Assembly: GCA_035651755.1 (NCBI GenBank)
Contig: DASRFA010000013.1
Span: 482,533 to 546,532, forward strand
Reading direction: 5' to 3'
Origin: DASRFA01 sp035651755
GTDB lineage: Bacteria > Desulfobacterota > Binatia > UBA12015
Length of the DNA stretch: 64,000 nucleotides
How positions within the stretch are numbered: the stretch's first letter is position 1; each line of letters opens with the position of its first letter. The notes below the pieces were generated by a model, which saw nothing but the letters and a program-made list of their open reading frames with translations, made no database searches and was not told the DNA's origin. A program made the translations under genes and the position numbers. Of the stretch, positions 8,006-16,091 are shown one piece after another.

Positions 8006-9604
8006 TCAGCGCTTCGGAACGATCGGCAGCAGGAGGCGCGAGTCGAAGCGCCCGCCGGTGTGGATCGTATTCGTCGCGCAGTGGACGCGGTCGCACGGGT
8101 CGTCGTGCTGGAAGGTCGTCCGCGGGTCGTCGTGCGAGCCGATCTCGAGCACCAGCCGATGTCCCGGCGCGAGCACGATGCTCGTCGGCCAGATCTCGAC
8201 GTCGACGCACACCGGCTGGCCGGGCGTCAGCTTCTGGATCTCGTCGTGGGTGTGGAACGGCCGGTAGGGCGTCGAGCGTGCCGGGTCGACCTTGCGGTGC
8301 GACGCGCGGAGCCAGCCGTAGGCGGCGGCGATGCGCGGTCCGCCCGGCATCGGACCGGGGTAGGTCACCTCGCTGCCGTCGGGCGCGACGTTTCGCAGCA
8401 CCGCGAACAGGTCCGCGTCGTCGCCGCTCGACGACAGCCAGAGCTTGAGAGCGACCGGACCGGTGACCTGGGTCTCGCGCTCGAACTGCGCGGTCGAGAA
8501 GGCGACGCTGCCGTCGGCCGCGCCGCGCTCGGCGGAGTAGCTCGATGCCGTCTCCGGCGTCGGCCGCTCCATCGCAATGGTGCGAGCCGCGCAGTCCAGC
8601 CAAAGCTCCGTCCACACCGTGCGCGCGATCGGCCACTCGTCCTCGTAGCTCCAGTGGTAGCGATCGCCGTCGTCGCGGATCGCGAGCCGGACGCGCGGCT
8701 CGCGGCTCATGCCGGTGTCGACGCCGCGCAGGAACTGCTCGAGGAAGCGCAGCTGCACGAGCCGGCCCTCGAGCGAGTAGAAGGGCGCGACGTGGTCGCC
8801 GACGTGGATCTGCAGCCACTTCTGCGCCGAGCCCGCCTCAAGCCAGCCCTCGACGTTGCCACGGAGGTGGAGACCCGCGCCGCCCCAGTTGCCGGCGGAC
8901 AGGAGCGGCACCTCGATGTCGGCGATCGCGGGATGATTGCGCGCGTAGAGCTCGACGTACGTCTCGGGCGGCAGCGGCGCCGCGCCTCCCTGCGCGTCGC
9001 CGGCCTCGCGCGCGGCGTCCGCGGCTTCCGCGTCGCGCGAGCGCTCGCGGCGATGGCTCGCCCACGCGCGCAGGAAGCCGTTCGAGAAGATGCCGCCGTG
9101 CCGGTTGGCGTCGCGGTAGAGGTCGACGGCGCCCTCCCACGGCACGATCGCCGCGAGGTGCGGCGGTCGCAGCGCGGCCACGCGCCACGCGGTCATCGCG
9201 AAGTACGAGATCCCCATCACGCCGACCTTCCCGTTGCTCCACGGCTGCGCGCCCGCCCACTCGATCGCGTCGTGGAAATCCTCCGCCTCCGACGGCGAGA
9301 GCAGCCGCGCCCGGCCCTGTGACTTTCCCGTGCCGCGCGAGTCGCAGCGGACGACGGCGTAGCCGTTCGGCACCCACCACTCCGGATCGACGGTCTCCCA
9401 GTGCATGTATCGCCCCTTCCCGGGCAGGCGCTGCCACGCGACCGGGTTCCAGGCCTCGAACGGGATGTCCTTGGGGTACGGCCCCATCGTGACGATCGCC
9501 GGAAACGCGCCCGCCTCGTTCGGGCGAAACACGTTCGCGCACACGGTCCCGCCGTCGCGCGTCGGGATCGCGACGTCCTGCTCGACATTCAGCGTGTACG
9601 ACAT
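8006..9604 (-). CDS. CocE/NonD-type alpha/beta hydrolase (X-Pro dipeptidyl-peptidase family S15)
   Basis: 532 aa, the usual length for CocE-like esterases. The N-terminal catalytic domain has ANVFRPNEAGAFPAIVTMGPY, the oxyanion-region stretch VVRCDSRGTGKS and the nucleophile elbow GISYFA with Ser133. The IHVGDHVAPFY segment is a candidate for the catalytic His. The C-terminal jelly-roll (PepX_C, after ~residue 310) contains TGPVALKLWLSS and LAPGHRLVLEIGSHDDP. Relatives hydrolyse esters or amides such as cocaine, acyl-homoserine lactones or glutaryl-cephalosporins; the substrate here is unknown. There is no signal peptide, so it is probably cytoplasmic. It is divergent from the YCII gene with a 47-nt spacer. 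Confidence 0.88.
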   Translation of the reverse strand: MSYTLNVEQDVAIPTRDGGTVCANVFRPNEAGAFPAIVTMGPYPKDIPFEAWNPVAWQRLPGKGRYMHWETVDPEWWVPNGYAVVRCDSRGTGKSQGRARLLSPSEAEDFHDAIEWAGAQPWSNGKVGVMGISYFAMTAWRVAALRPPHLAAIVPWEGAVDLYRDANRHGGIFSNGFLRAWASHRRERSRDAEAADAAREAGDAQGGAAPLPPETYVELYARNHPAIADIEVPLLSAGNWGGAGLHLRGNVEGWLEAGSAQKWLQIHVGDHVAPFYSLEGRLVQLRFLEQFLRGVDTGMSREPRVRLAIRDDGDRYHWSYEDEWPIARTVWTELWLDCAARTIAMERPTPETASSYSAERGAADGSVAFSTAQFERETQVTGPVALKLWLSSSGDDADLFAVLRNVAPDGSEVTYPGPMPGGPRIAAAYGWLRASHRKVDPARSTPYRPFHTHDEIQKLTPGQPVCVDVEIWPTSIVLAPGHRLVLEIGSHDDPRTTFQHDDPCDRVHCATNTIHTGGRFDSRLLLPIVPKR

Positions 9605-9651
9605 GGTCGTCCCTCGATGATCCGGCTTCGTCCAACGGCTATGAGCGGCTC

Positions 9652-10059
9652 ATGGAAGAAAGGGCTCGAACGTCGGAATACCTCGTCCTGTCGCGCGGCC
9701 AATGGGACGCGAGTCGCTCGCCGGAGGAGATCCAGAAGGCGGTCGACCGATTCTACGTCTGGCTCGACCGCCTCGTCGACGAGGGCAAGATGAAGCGGGG
9801 ACAGCGCCTCGGACCGCAGGGAAGAACGGTTCGGCGAAGCCAGCCGCTGATGGACGGCCCCTTCGGCGAGACCAAGGAGGTGATCGGCGGCTACTGGTTC
9901 ATCGTCGCCGGCAGCCTCGACGAGGCGGCCGAGATCGCAGCCGGCAATCCCTGCCTCGAGTGCGGCCTCTTCTACGAGATCCGACCCGTCGATCCCGAGC
10001 GCGCGAGCGCGTTCACGGTCACGACCGAGACGCCGCCCGAGCGACGGATGGGCGACTAG
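9652..10059 (+). CDS. YCII-related domain protein
   Basis: 135 aa with the ferredoxin-like YCII fold used in small dehalogenase-like or accessory proteins. The diagnostic stretch is LMDGPFGETKEVIGGYWFIVAGS-, followed by LDEAAEIAAGNPC. The N-terminal half (YLVLSRGQWDASRSPEEIQK) resembles the DGPF-type family often encoded near ECF sigma factors. No sigma factor is present here. The last codons overlap the convergent dienelactone hydrolase: both stop codons share one CTAG palindrome at 10056-10059. Function is unknown. Confidence 0.8.
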   Translation: MEERARTSEYLVLSRGQWDASRSPEEIQKAVDRFYVWLDRLVDEGKMKRGQRLGPQGRTVRRSQPLMDGPFGETKEVIGGYWFIVAGSLDEAAEIAAGNPCLECGLFYEIRPVDPERASAFTVTTETPPERRMGD

Positions 10060-10784
10060 CGACCGAGGTGGCGATCGAGCCAGTCGAGCGTCCGCTTCCA
10101 TGCGTCCTTCGCGGCCGGCTCGTGGTACGCGGGCCGGACGTCGCAGTGGAATCCGTGTGCGGCCCCGGGATAGCGCACGATCTCGTGCGGGACGCGCGCC
10201 TCGCGGTCGAGCGTCGCTCGCAGGCGCTCGACGTCCTCGACCGGGATGCCCGTGTCCTCGTCGCCGAAGAGCCCGAGCCACGGCGTCGCGAGCTTCGGCG
10301 CGTCGCCGACGAGCGGCTGGAAGAGCGGCAGGCGCGACGTCACGATGCCGCCGCCGTAGAAGCCGACGGCCGCGCCCAGCTTCCGGCGCGTCGCGACCAG
10401 GAACGTCACCCGGCCGCCGAAGCAGAAGCCGACGATGCCGATGCGATCTTCCGTGAAACCCGCGCCGCGGAGATGGGCGACCGTGGCGTCGACGTCGGCC
10501 ACGATGCCGTCGTCGCTCACGCCCGCGAACAGCGGCATGACCTTCGAGAAGTCGTCGTACGGCGCCGTGCCGCCGCCCGCGCGGTGGAACATGGCCGGCG
10601 CGGCCGAGCGGTATCCGGCCGCGGCGAAGCGTCGCGTGACGTCCCGGATGTGGTCGTTCACGCCGAACGCCTCCTGGATCACGATCACCGCCCGTCGCGC
10701 GTCCGCCGCGCTCGCGTCCGGCACGACGTCGTAGACCTCCATCGCTCCGTCGGGCGTCTCCACGGTCTCCGTCGAATCGCGCAT
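10056..10784 (-). CDS. Dienelactone hydrolase family protein
   Basis: 242 aa from the ATG at 10784, which is preferred over a TTG 30 nt upstream because GGAGG precedes it and the family N-terminus (VETPDGAMEVYDV) starts there. The alpha/beta-hydrolase triad is visible: Cys121 in GFCFGG, Asp175 in GDEDTG and His210 in AAHGFH. The IVIQEAFGVN motif carries the conserved Glu that polarises the cysteine. Classical members open dienelactones to maleylacetate in chloroaromatic degradation, but many are general carboxylesterases. The neighbouring hydrolases and reductase suggest catabolism of small organic compounds. Confidence 0.88.
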   Translation of the reverse strand: MRDSTETVETPDGAMEVYDVVPDASAADARRAVIVIQEAFGVNDHIRDVTRRFAAAGYRSAAPAMFHRAGGGTAPYDDFSKVMPLFAGVSDDGIVADVDATVAHLRGAGFTEDRIGIVGFCFGGRVTFLVATRRKLGAAVGFYGGGIVTSRLPLFQPLVGDAPKLATPWLGLFGDEDTGIPVEDVERLRATLDREARVPHEIVRYPGAAHGFHCDVRPAYHEPAAKDAWKRTLDWLDRHLGR

Positions 10785-10864
10785 CTCGGCCTCCGTCAGC
10801 GCAGGCTTGCGCAAACCCGCGCCTGCGCCAAGACGTACGGCGTGCGAACGAAGGCGTCCGCCGA

Positions 10865-11722
10865 ATGGCCGCGGCCGCGCCGGTCGGCGATCCCGTGACG
10901 GACCTCGAGCCGATCGCCGTCCGCCGGCACGGCTCGCGCGGCCGGACCGTCGTCGTCCTGCACGGCGGACCGGGCGCGCCGGGATCGGCCGCGGGCCTCG
11001 CGCGCGCTCTCGCCGACGACTTCGTCGTGCTCGAGCCGCTGCAGCGGCGCTCGGGTCGCGTCCCGCTGACGGTCGCGCGTCACGTCGAGGATCTCGCGGC
11101 CGTCGCGCCGAGCCCGGCGGTGCTCGTCGGGCACTCGTGGGGCGCGATGCTGGCGCTCTCGTTCGCGTCCCGACAGCCCGAGCGCGTCTCCGAGCTCGTC
11201 CTGGTGGGATGCGGCACGTACGACCATGCGGCGCGCGCCGAATTGCAGCGGTCGCTCGCGCGACGGCAGACCGAAGCGGACCGCGCTCGCATCGAGGCGC
11301 TGCGGGCGTCGCTCGCGGCGGAGCGAGATCCCGCCGCGCGCGACGCGATCTTCGGAGCGATCGGCTCCGCGACCATGCGGGCCGAGTCGTACGAGCTCGT
11401 CGACGACCCGGGGGATGCGGCGGACCCGGTGGCGCCCGTGCCGGCCGACGAGAAGGGCCACCTCGAGACCTGGAGCGACGTGCTCCGCCTCCAGGCGGAA
11501 GGAGTGGAGCCCGCGGCGTTCCGCGCGATCACCGCGCGCGTGCTCATGCTGCACGGCGACGTCGACCCGCATCCCGGACCCGCGACGCGCGATCTCCTCC
11601 GGCGTTTCATCCCGCGGCTCGAGTACGTCGGCCTCGAGCGCTGCGGCCACGAGCCGTGGCGCGAGCGGTACGCGCGCTCGCCGTTCCTCGCGGCGCTTCG
11701 ACGATGGCTCGCCGCCGCCTGA
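10865..11722 (+). CDS. Alpha/beta hydrolase, prolyl-iminopeptidase-like
   Basis: 285 aa. Seen are the oxyanion loop VVVLHGGPGAPGS, the nucleophile elbow GHSWGAM (Ser91), the acid in LMLHGDVDPHPG and the histidine in LERCGHEPW. HGGPG is the signature of the prolyl iminopeptidase branch, though many members hydrolyse other amides or esters. There is no signal peptide. It is divergent from the dienelactone hydrolase across ~80 nt and followed after 88 nt by the OYE-type reductase, with which it may form an operon. Confidence 0.85.
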   Translation: MAAAAPVGDPVTDLEPIAVRRHGSRGRTVVVLHGGPGAPGSAAGLARALADDFVVLEPLQRRSGRVPLTVARHVEDLAAVAPSPAVLVGHSWGAMLALSFASRQPERVSELVLVGCGTYDHAARAELQRSLARRQTEADRARIEALRASLAAERDPAARDAIFGAIGSATMRAESYELVDDPGDAADPVAPVPADEKGHLETWSDVLRLQAEGVEPAAFRAITARVLMLHGDVDPHPGPATRDLLRRFIPRLEYVGLERCGHEPWRERYARSPFLAALRRWLAAA

Positions 11723-11810
11723 CGCGCCGGACCGGTCGCGTCCAGCACGGGATCGACGAGCTCTTCCGCGCGCTGGACGCCGAGCCCCGGCTGCGCGATC
11801 GTCGCCCGCG

Positions 11811-13838
11811 ATGAGCACTGCCTATCCCCGGCTGTTCTCGCCGCTCGCGATCGGCCCGCACACCGCGCGGAACCGGATCGTCTTCGGCGCGCACTTCACG
11901 ATGTTCTCGGAGCCGGCTCCGGTCTACGGCGAGCCCGGCTGGTTCGGCGCGCGCTACGCCCGCTACCTCGCGGAGCGGGCGCAGGGCGGCGTCGGAACGA
12001 TCGTCGCCGGTCAGGCGCAGGTGCACCCGACGACCGCCTACCAGATGCACAACAACGCGATCGCGTGGGACGAATCGGCGGTTCCACATTTCCGCCGCGT
12101 GACCGACGCGATCCACGAGCACGGCGCGCTCGCGTTCGTCCAGCTTGCGCACAACGGCGGCGTCAATCAGGGACCGTGGTCGCGCCTGCCGGTCTGGAGC
12201 GCGTCCGACGTCGCGAACTCGTTCGAGGCGCCGAAGGTGCTCGAGCGCCACGAGATCGCGGAGGTGGTCGAGCACTTCGGCCGGTCCGCGCGAAACGCCG
12301 CCGCCGGCGGTTTCGACGGCATCGAGATCCACGCCGCCCACGGCTACCTGTTGCAGGAGTTCCTCTCGCCGCGCAGCAACCGGCGCGACGACGAGTACGG
12401 CGGCAGCCTGGAGAACCGGATGCGGTTCCCGCTCGCGGTCCTGCGCGAGGTCCGGCGCGCGGCCGGCGACCGGGTCGCGGTCGGGCTCCGCCTCGTCGGC
12501 GACGAGGAGTCGCGCGACGCAGGCGCGCTCGGCCGCGAGGAGTGCGCGGAGATCGCGCGACGTTTCGTCGCGACCGGGCTCGTCGACTTCCTCAACGTGA
12601 GCGTCGGCCTGTCCGGGATCGGGATGGTGCGGCCGATGTACGCGCCTCACCTCTGCGCCGTCGACGCCGCGTCTTCCATCCGGCAGTCGCTCCGGGCCCA
12701 CGCGGAGCCGCCGGCCGGCTCGAGCCCACCGCCCGTCTTCGCCGTCCATCGCATCCTCGTTCCCGCCGAGGCGGAGGGCATCCTGGAGCGCGGAGACGCG
12801 GACGCCGTGACCCTCGTGCGCGCTCTCATCGCCGACCCCGACTGGCCGCGGAAGGCGGAGGCCGGGTCCGACGCGACGATCCGCCGCTGCACCGGCGTCA
12901 ACCAGGGCTGCTACGGCAACTTGACGCTCGGGCTGCCGATCATCTGCGTCACGAACCCGACGGTCGGACGCGAGCGCGAGCTCTCCGAGCGCGACCTCGC
13001 TCCCGCACCGCGCCGTCGGCGCATCGTGGTCGTGGGCGGCGGGCCCGCCGGGCTCGAGGCCGCCTGGGTCGCGGCCGCGCGCGGGCACGAGGTGATCCTC
13101 CTCGAGCGCGACCGCGCGCTCGGCGGGAAGATCCGCCTCGCGGCCGCGCTGCCCGGGCGCGGCGAGATCGCGGACCTCGCCGCCTGGCGCGCCGGCGAGT
13201 GCGAGCGGCGCGGGGTCGACGTCCGCCTGGGCTGCGATGCCGACGCCGACCGGGTGCTCGCGCTGGCGCCCGATGCCGTGATCGTGGCGACCGGTGGCGT
13301 CGCGACGCGCGATGCCGCCTCCAAGGTCCATCCCATGCCGGTGCCCGGCTGGGACCAGGACTTCGTGCTGGACCACGAGCAGGCGATCGCGCGCGCATCG
13401 GAGCTCGGGCCGCGCGTCGTCGTGCTCGATGCGGTCGGGCACATCGAGGCGATCGCGCTCGGAGAGCTGCTCGCGCGCCGCGGCTGCGAGGTGACGGTCG
13501 CGACGCCGCTACCCTCGCCGCTCGCGCTCGACCGCGAGACCGCCGGCTACGCGCTGCCGCGCGCCGTGCAGGCGGGCATGCGCTGGCGCCCGAACACCGC
13601 GCTCGGCGCGATCGGCGACCACGAAGCGCTCCTCGCCGACGTCTTCACGCGTGCGCTCGACACGGTCCCGGTCGACCACGTCGTCATCCGGACGCATGGC
13701 CGCGCCGACGCCCGGCTCTACTTCGCGCTCCGCCAGCGCGCGCCCGACCTCGAGGTGCTGCGCGTCGGTGACGCGGTCGCGCCGCGCTTCGCCGATCGCG
13801 CAATCTACGACGGTCACCTCGCCGGCCGGCGCGTGTGA
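11811..13838 (+). CDS. Old-Yellow-Enzyme/2,4-dienoyl-CoA reductase-like flavoprotein
   Basis: 675 aa, the two-part layout of the FadH/trimethylamine-dehydrogenase family. An N-terminal FMN-binding TIM barrel (residues 1-350; RNRIVFGAHFTMFSE, FDGIEIHAAHGYLLQEFLSPR) is followed by a Cys cluster region and an FAD/NAD(P) half starting at VVVGGGPAGLEAAW. Such enzymes reduce dienoyl-CoAs or demethylate amines with electrons passed FAD to 4Fe-4S to FMN. The cluster motif is unusual: spacing fits C-x2-C-x3-C-x11-C, but the second ligand is Val363, leaving Cys360, Cys367 and Cys379. An intact 4Fe-4S cluster is therefore doubtful. The ATG at 11811 is preferred over the much earlier in-frame codons, which extend into the hydrolase gene. 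It overlaps the convergent PHP gene by 25 nt. Confidence 0.88.
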   Translation: MSTAYPRLFSPLAIGPHTARNRIVFGAHFTMFSEPAPVYGEPGWFGARYARYLAERAQGGVGTIVAGQAQVHPTTAYQMHNNAIAWDESAVPHFRRVTDAIHEHGALAFVQLAHNGGVNQGPWSRLPVWSASDVANSFEAPKVLERHEIAEVVEHFGRSARNAAAGGFDGIEIHAAHGYLLQEFLSPRSNRRDDEYGGSLENRMRFPLAVLREVRRAAGDRVAVGLRLVGDEESRDAGALGREECAEIARRFVATGLVDFLNVSVGLSGIGMVRPMYAPHLCAVDAASSIRQSLRAHAEPPAGSSPPPVFAVHRILVPAEAEGILERGDADAVTLVRALIADPDWPRKAEAGSDATIRRCTGVNQGCYGNLTLGLPIICVTNPTVGRERELSERDLAPAPRRRRIVVVGGGPAGLEAAWVAAARGHEVILLERDRALGGKIRLAAALPGRGEIADLAAWRAGECERRGVDVRLGCDADADRVLALAPDAVIVATGGVATRDAASKVHPMPVPGWDQDFVLDHEQAIARASELGPRVVVLDAVGHIEAIALGELLARRGCEVTVATPLPSPLALDRETAGYALPRAVQAGMRWRPNTALGAIGDHEALLADVFTRALDTVPVDHVVIRTHGRADARLYFALRQRAPDLEVLRVGDAVAPRFADRAIYDGHLAGRRV

Positions 13839-16042
13839 CCGTCCGCGCGAGCGCCTTCGCCGCCGCTCGCGATCTCGATCGACCCTTCGCCCGCGAGCCC
13901 TTCGAGCGAGACGCTCTCCGCGGTCACCGTGGCGTGGCCGCGAAGGCCCTCCAGCCGGACGGCGACCGGCGCAGAAAGCTCGCTCACGTCCAGCTCGATG
14001 GCGCCCGACGTGGCCCGCCCGGACAGCGCGACGGCGCGCCCGCGAGCGTGCGGCGCCGCTCCCTTGCCCGCGTCGCCGCGCGAGGCCGCGCCGCAGCCGA
14101 CGCGGCACGACGCGGCCGTCAAGACGAAGCCGTCGATGCGACGGGTCCGGACGCCGCCGAGGTCGACCGCGGCGCGCGCCGCCGGGAGGCCATCTGCGGG
14201 CGGCGCGCGGAGGAACGTGATCGGGTTGCTCGCCGCCTCGAGCGCGCCGTCGCCGCCGCGCACCTCGGCGCGCACTGCGGTCGCCCCGGCGACGGCCAGC
14301 TCGACGTCGTGCGCGGCTTCGACGCTCCCGCTCCTGGCGGCCGTCGACGCCTTCGGCTCGCCGGCGACGACCAGCGAGACGACCTGTCCGACCTGCAGCC
14401 CGGTGACGGCGACGCGGACCTCCTCCCGCGGCCGATCGGTCACGACGATCTGCCCCATCCGGAAGCCGCGGCTCGTCGTGAGGTCGATCGCTCCGTCGAA
14501 GAGCGTGATGTCGCCGAAGAAGACGCGGCCCGCGCGCAGCCCCGCGAGGAGCTCCGGCTTCTCGGGCGCGGTCGCGTAGACCCAGCTCAGGAAGTTGTTC
14601 TTGCCGGTACGCCAGCGCTGGTCGGACCCGCCGTGCGAGTCGCTCACGCCGACCCCGACCGGATGGAGCCCGTGCTCCGCGAGGCGATCCCAGACCCAGA
14701 GCTGATCGGCGAGGCCGTGGCCGCCGCGGTCGCGATAGCCGACCTCGAGGAGGTCGGCGCCCCAGACGTGGGTCCCGATCAGCTCCTGCAGCAGCTCGTC
14801 GCGCGAGCTCTTGGCCAGGGAGTCCTCGCCGGCCGCGCCGAACATGTGGTTGTACGAGACCAGCCCGCCGCGCGCGTGCGCCGCCGCGACCGCGCGGCGC
14901 GCCACGACCTCGCGGAACGATTGCCGCTGCGCCTCGGCGTCGTCTCCTTCGGCGCGCGCGGGCAGCTCGGCGCGGAGCGCGTCGTAATCGAGGAGGTGTG
15001 GGGCGACGCTGAGCTCGTTCAGGTGCGGCGTGGCGAAGCTGATCTCGACGCCCTGCAGCTCGCGCAGCCTCGGGTAGCGCGCGCCGACGGCGCGCAGCAG
15101 GTCGGCCTGGTGCGCGAACGCGGCCTCGCCGCTTCGCTCCTGGCGGATCGCGAGGCGATCGAACGCCGCGGATGCCGGCGCTCCATGCCGGCTCTCGACG
15201 CCGAGCCGGATCGCGACCACCGAGTTGTCCTCCGCGACCATCCACGGAAACCCGGCCGCCGCATCTCGCGTGAGCTCGAGTCGGAGGCGCTTCCACGCGC
15301 CGGGCGTGGCAGAAACCGGGATCTCGTAGATCGTCCCGTCGAGGCGCGCCGGCCCGGCCGAGGGCGAGAGGACGTAGCGCAGGTGGACGCTCGCGATCGC
15401 GCCCCCGTCGCGCGGCGCGTGCTCGGAGAGGTCCACGTCGACGATCGGCCGTGCGTCCTCACTCACCTCCTCGGGTCGGATCGAGATCTCGAGGGTGATG
15501 CCCGACGCGAGGGGGCGCTTGAAGAGCCCGCGATGTGCGACGAGTTCGTGGGTGCGGGTGGCGAAGGCGTCGCCGGTCGCGGTCCCGCGGACGCGGAGGC
15601 TCCGGCTCCCGTCGTCCGCGACCTCGGCGGTGATCTCCGACGATCCGGTGATCGCGCCCGAGACCGTGGGCTCGCGCGCGATTCCCTTCTCGCGCTCGCC
15701 GTGCCGGCGCGTGGCGGTCCAAGGCTCGCCGGTCGAGAGTGGCTCGCTCCAGCTCTCGAAGTCCAAGCGCGATGCGTGGCGGTAGGACGCGATCCGGAAG
15801 TCGTGGTCGCTCCACCAGATCGCGTCCGCGCCGACGTCCGACGCCTCCCAGCTGTGCGAATCGATGCTGCCGACGCCCTCGCTGAACGAGCCGTGGACGT
15901 GGAGCTGCACGGAGTAGGGCCGCACCTCGGCGGCGCGTGCTGCCGGGCGGTCGAGCGGGACGTCCGCCGCAAGAGCGACCAGCACGCATGCGAGTGCGGC
16001 CGCGCGGCCGCGGCCATGCGCGATGAACGGCGGGCGCGCCAC
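13814..16042 (-). CDS. Exported PHP-domain metal-dependent hydrolase
   Basis: 742 aa from a GTG start with a signal peptide (hydrophobic AAALACVLVALAA, cleavage near ARAA). The PHP motifs are QLHVHGSFSEG (His48, His50), AIWWSDHD, GLVSYNHMFG and GVSDSHGG. These are the metal-binding residues of the polymerase-and-histidinol-phosphatase fold, which hydrolyses phosphoesters or related bonds. Between the first two motif groups and GLVSYNH sits a ~200-residue beta-rich insertion (residues ~110-300) like a carbohydrate-binding or jelly-roll module. After the PHP domain come more beta-rich segments (VRVAVTGLQVGQVVSLVV). It lies 49 nt downstream of the histidine kinase on the same strand, so it may be part of that operon. 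The substrate is unknown. Confidence 0.75.
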   Translation of the reverse strand: MARPPFIAHGRGRAAALACVLVALAADVPLDRPAARAAEVRPYSVQLHVHGSFSEGVGSIDSHSWEASDVGADAIWWSDHDFRIASYRHASRLDFESWSEPLSTGEPWTATRRHGEREKGIAREPTVSGAITGSSEITAEVADDGSRSLRVRGTATGDAFATRTHELVAHRGLFKRPLASGITLEISIRPEEVSEDARPIVDVDLSEHAPRDGGAIASVHLRYVLSPSAGPARLDGTIYEIPVSATPGAWKRLRLELTRDAAAGFPWMVAEDNSVVAIRLGVESRHGAPASAAFDRLAIRQERSGEAAFAHQADLLRAVGARYPRLRELQGVEISFATPHLNELSVAPHLLDYDALRAELPARAEGDDAEAQRQSFREVVARRAVAAAHARGGLVSYNHMFGAAGEDSLAKSSRDELLQELIGTHVWGADLLEVGYRDRGGHGLADQLWVWDRLAEHGLHPVGVGVSDSHGGSDQRWRTGKNNFLSWVYATAPEKPELLAGLRAGRVFFGDITLFDGAIDLTTSRGFRMGQIVVTDRPREEVRVAVTGLQVGQVVSLVVAGEPKASTAARSGSVEAAHDVELAVAGATAVRAEVRGGDGALEAASNPITFLRAPPADGLPAARAAVDLGGVRTRRIDGFVLTAASCRVGCGAASRGDAGKGAAPHARGRAVALSGRATSGAIELDVSELSAPVAVRLEGLRGHATVTAESVSLEGLAGEGSIEIASGGEGARADGHTRRPAR

Positions 16043-16091
16043 GTCGTCCCGCGTGCTTGCCTCCCGCCGCGGAGGCCGTCAAGCCGGGTTG

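Noticed and set aside
11704..11814. 36-codon frame between the alpha/beta hydrolase and the OYE-like gene
   Set aside because: Sits in the tail of the hydrolase and shows no ribosome site; only its ATGA overlap with the next gene was suggestive.
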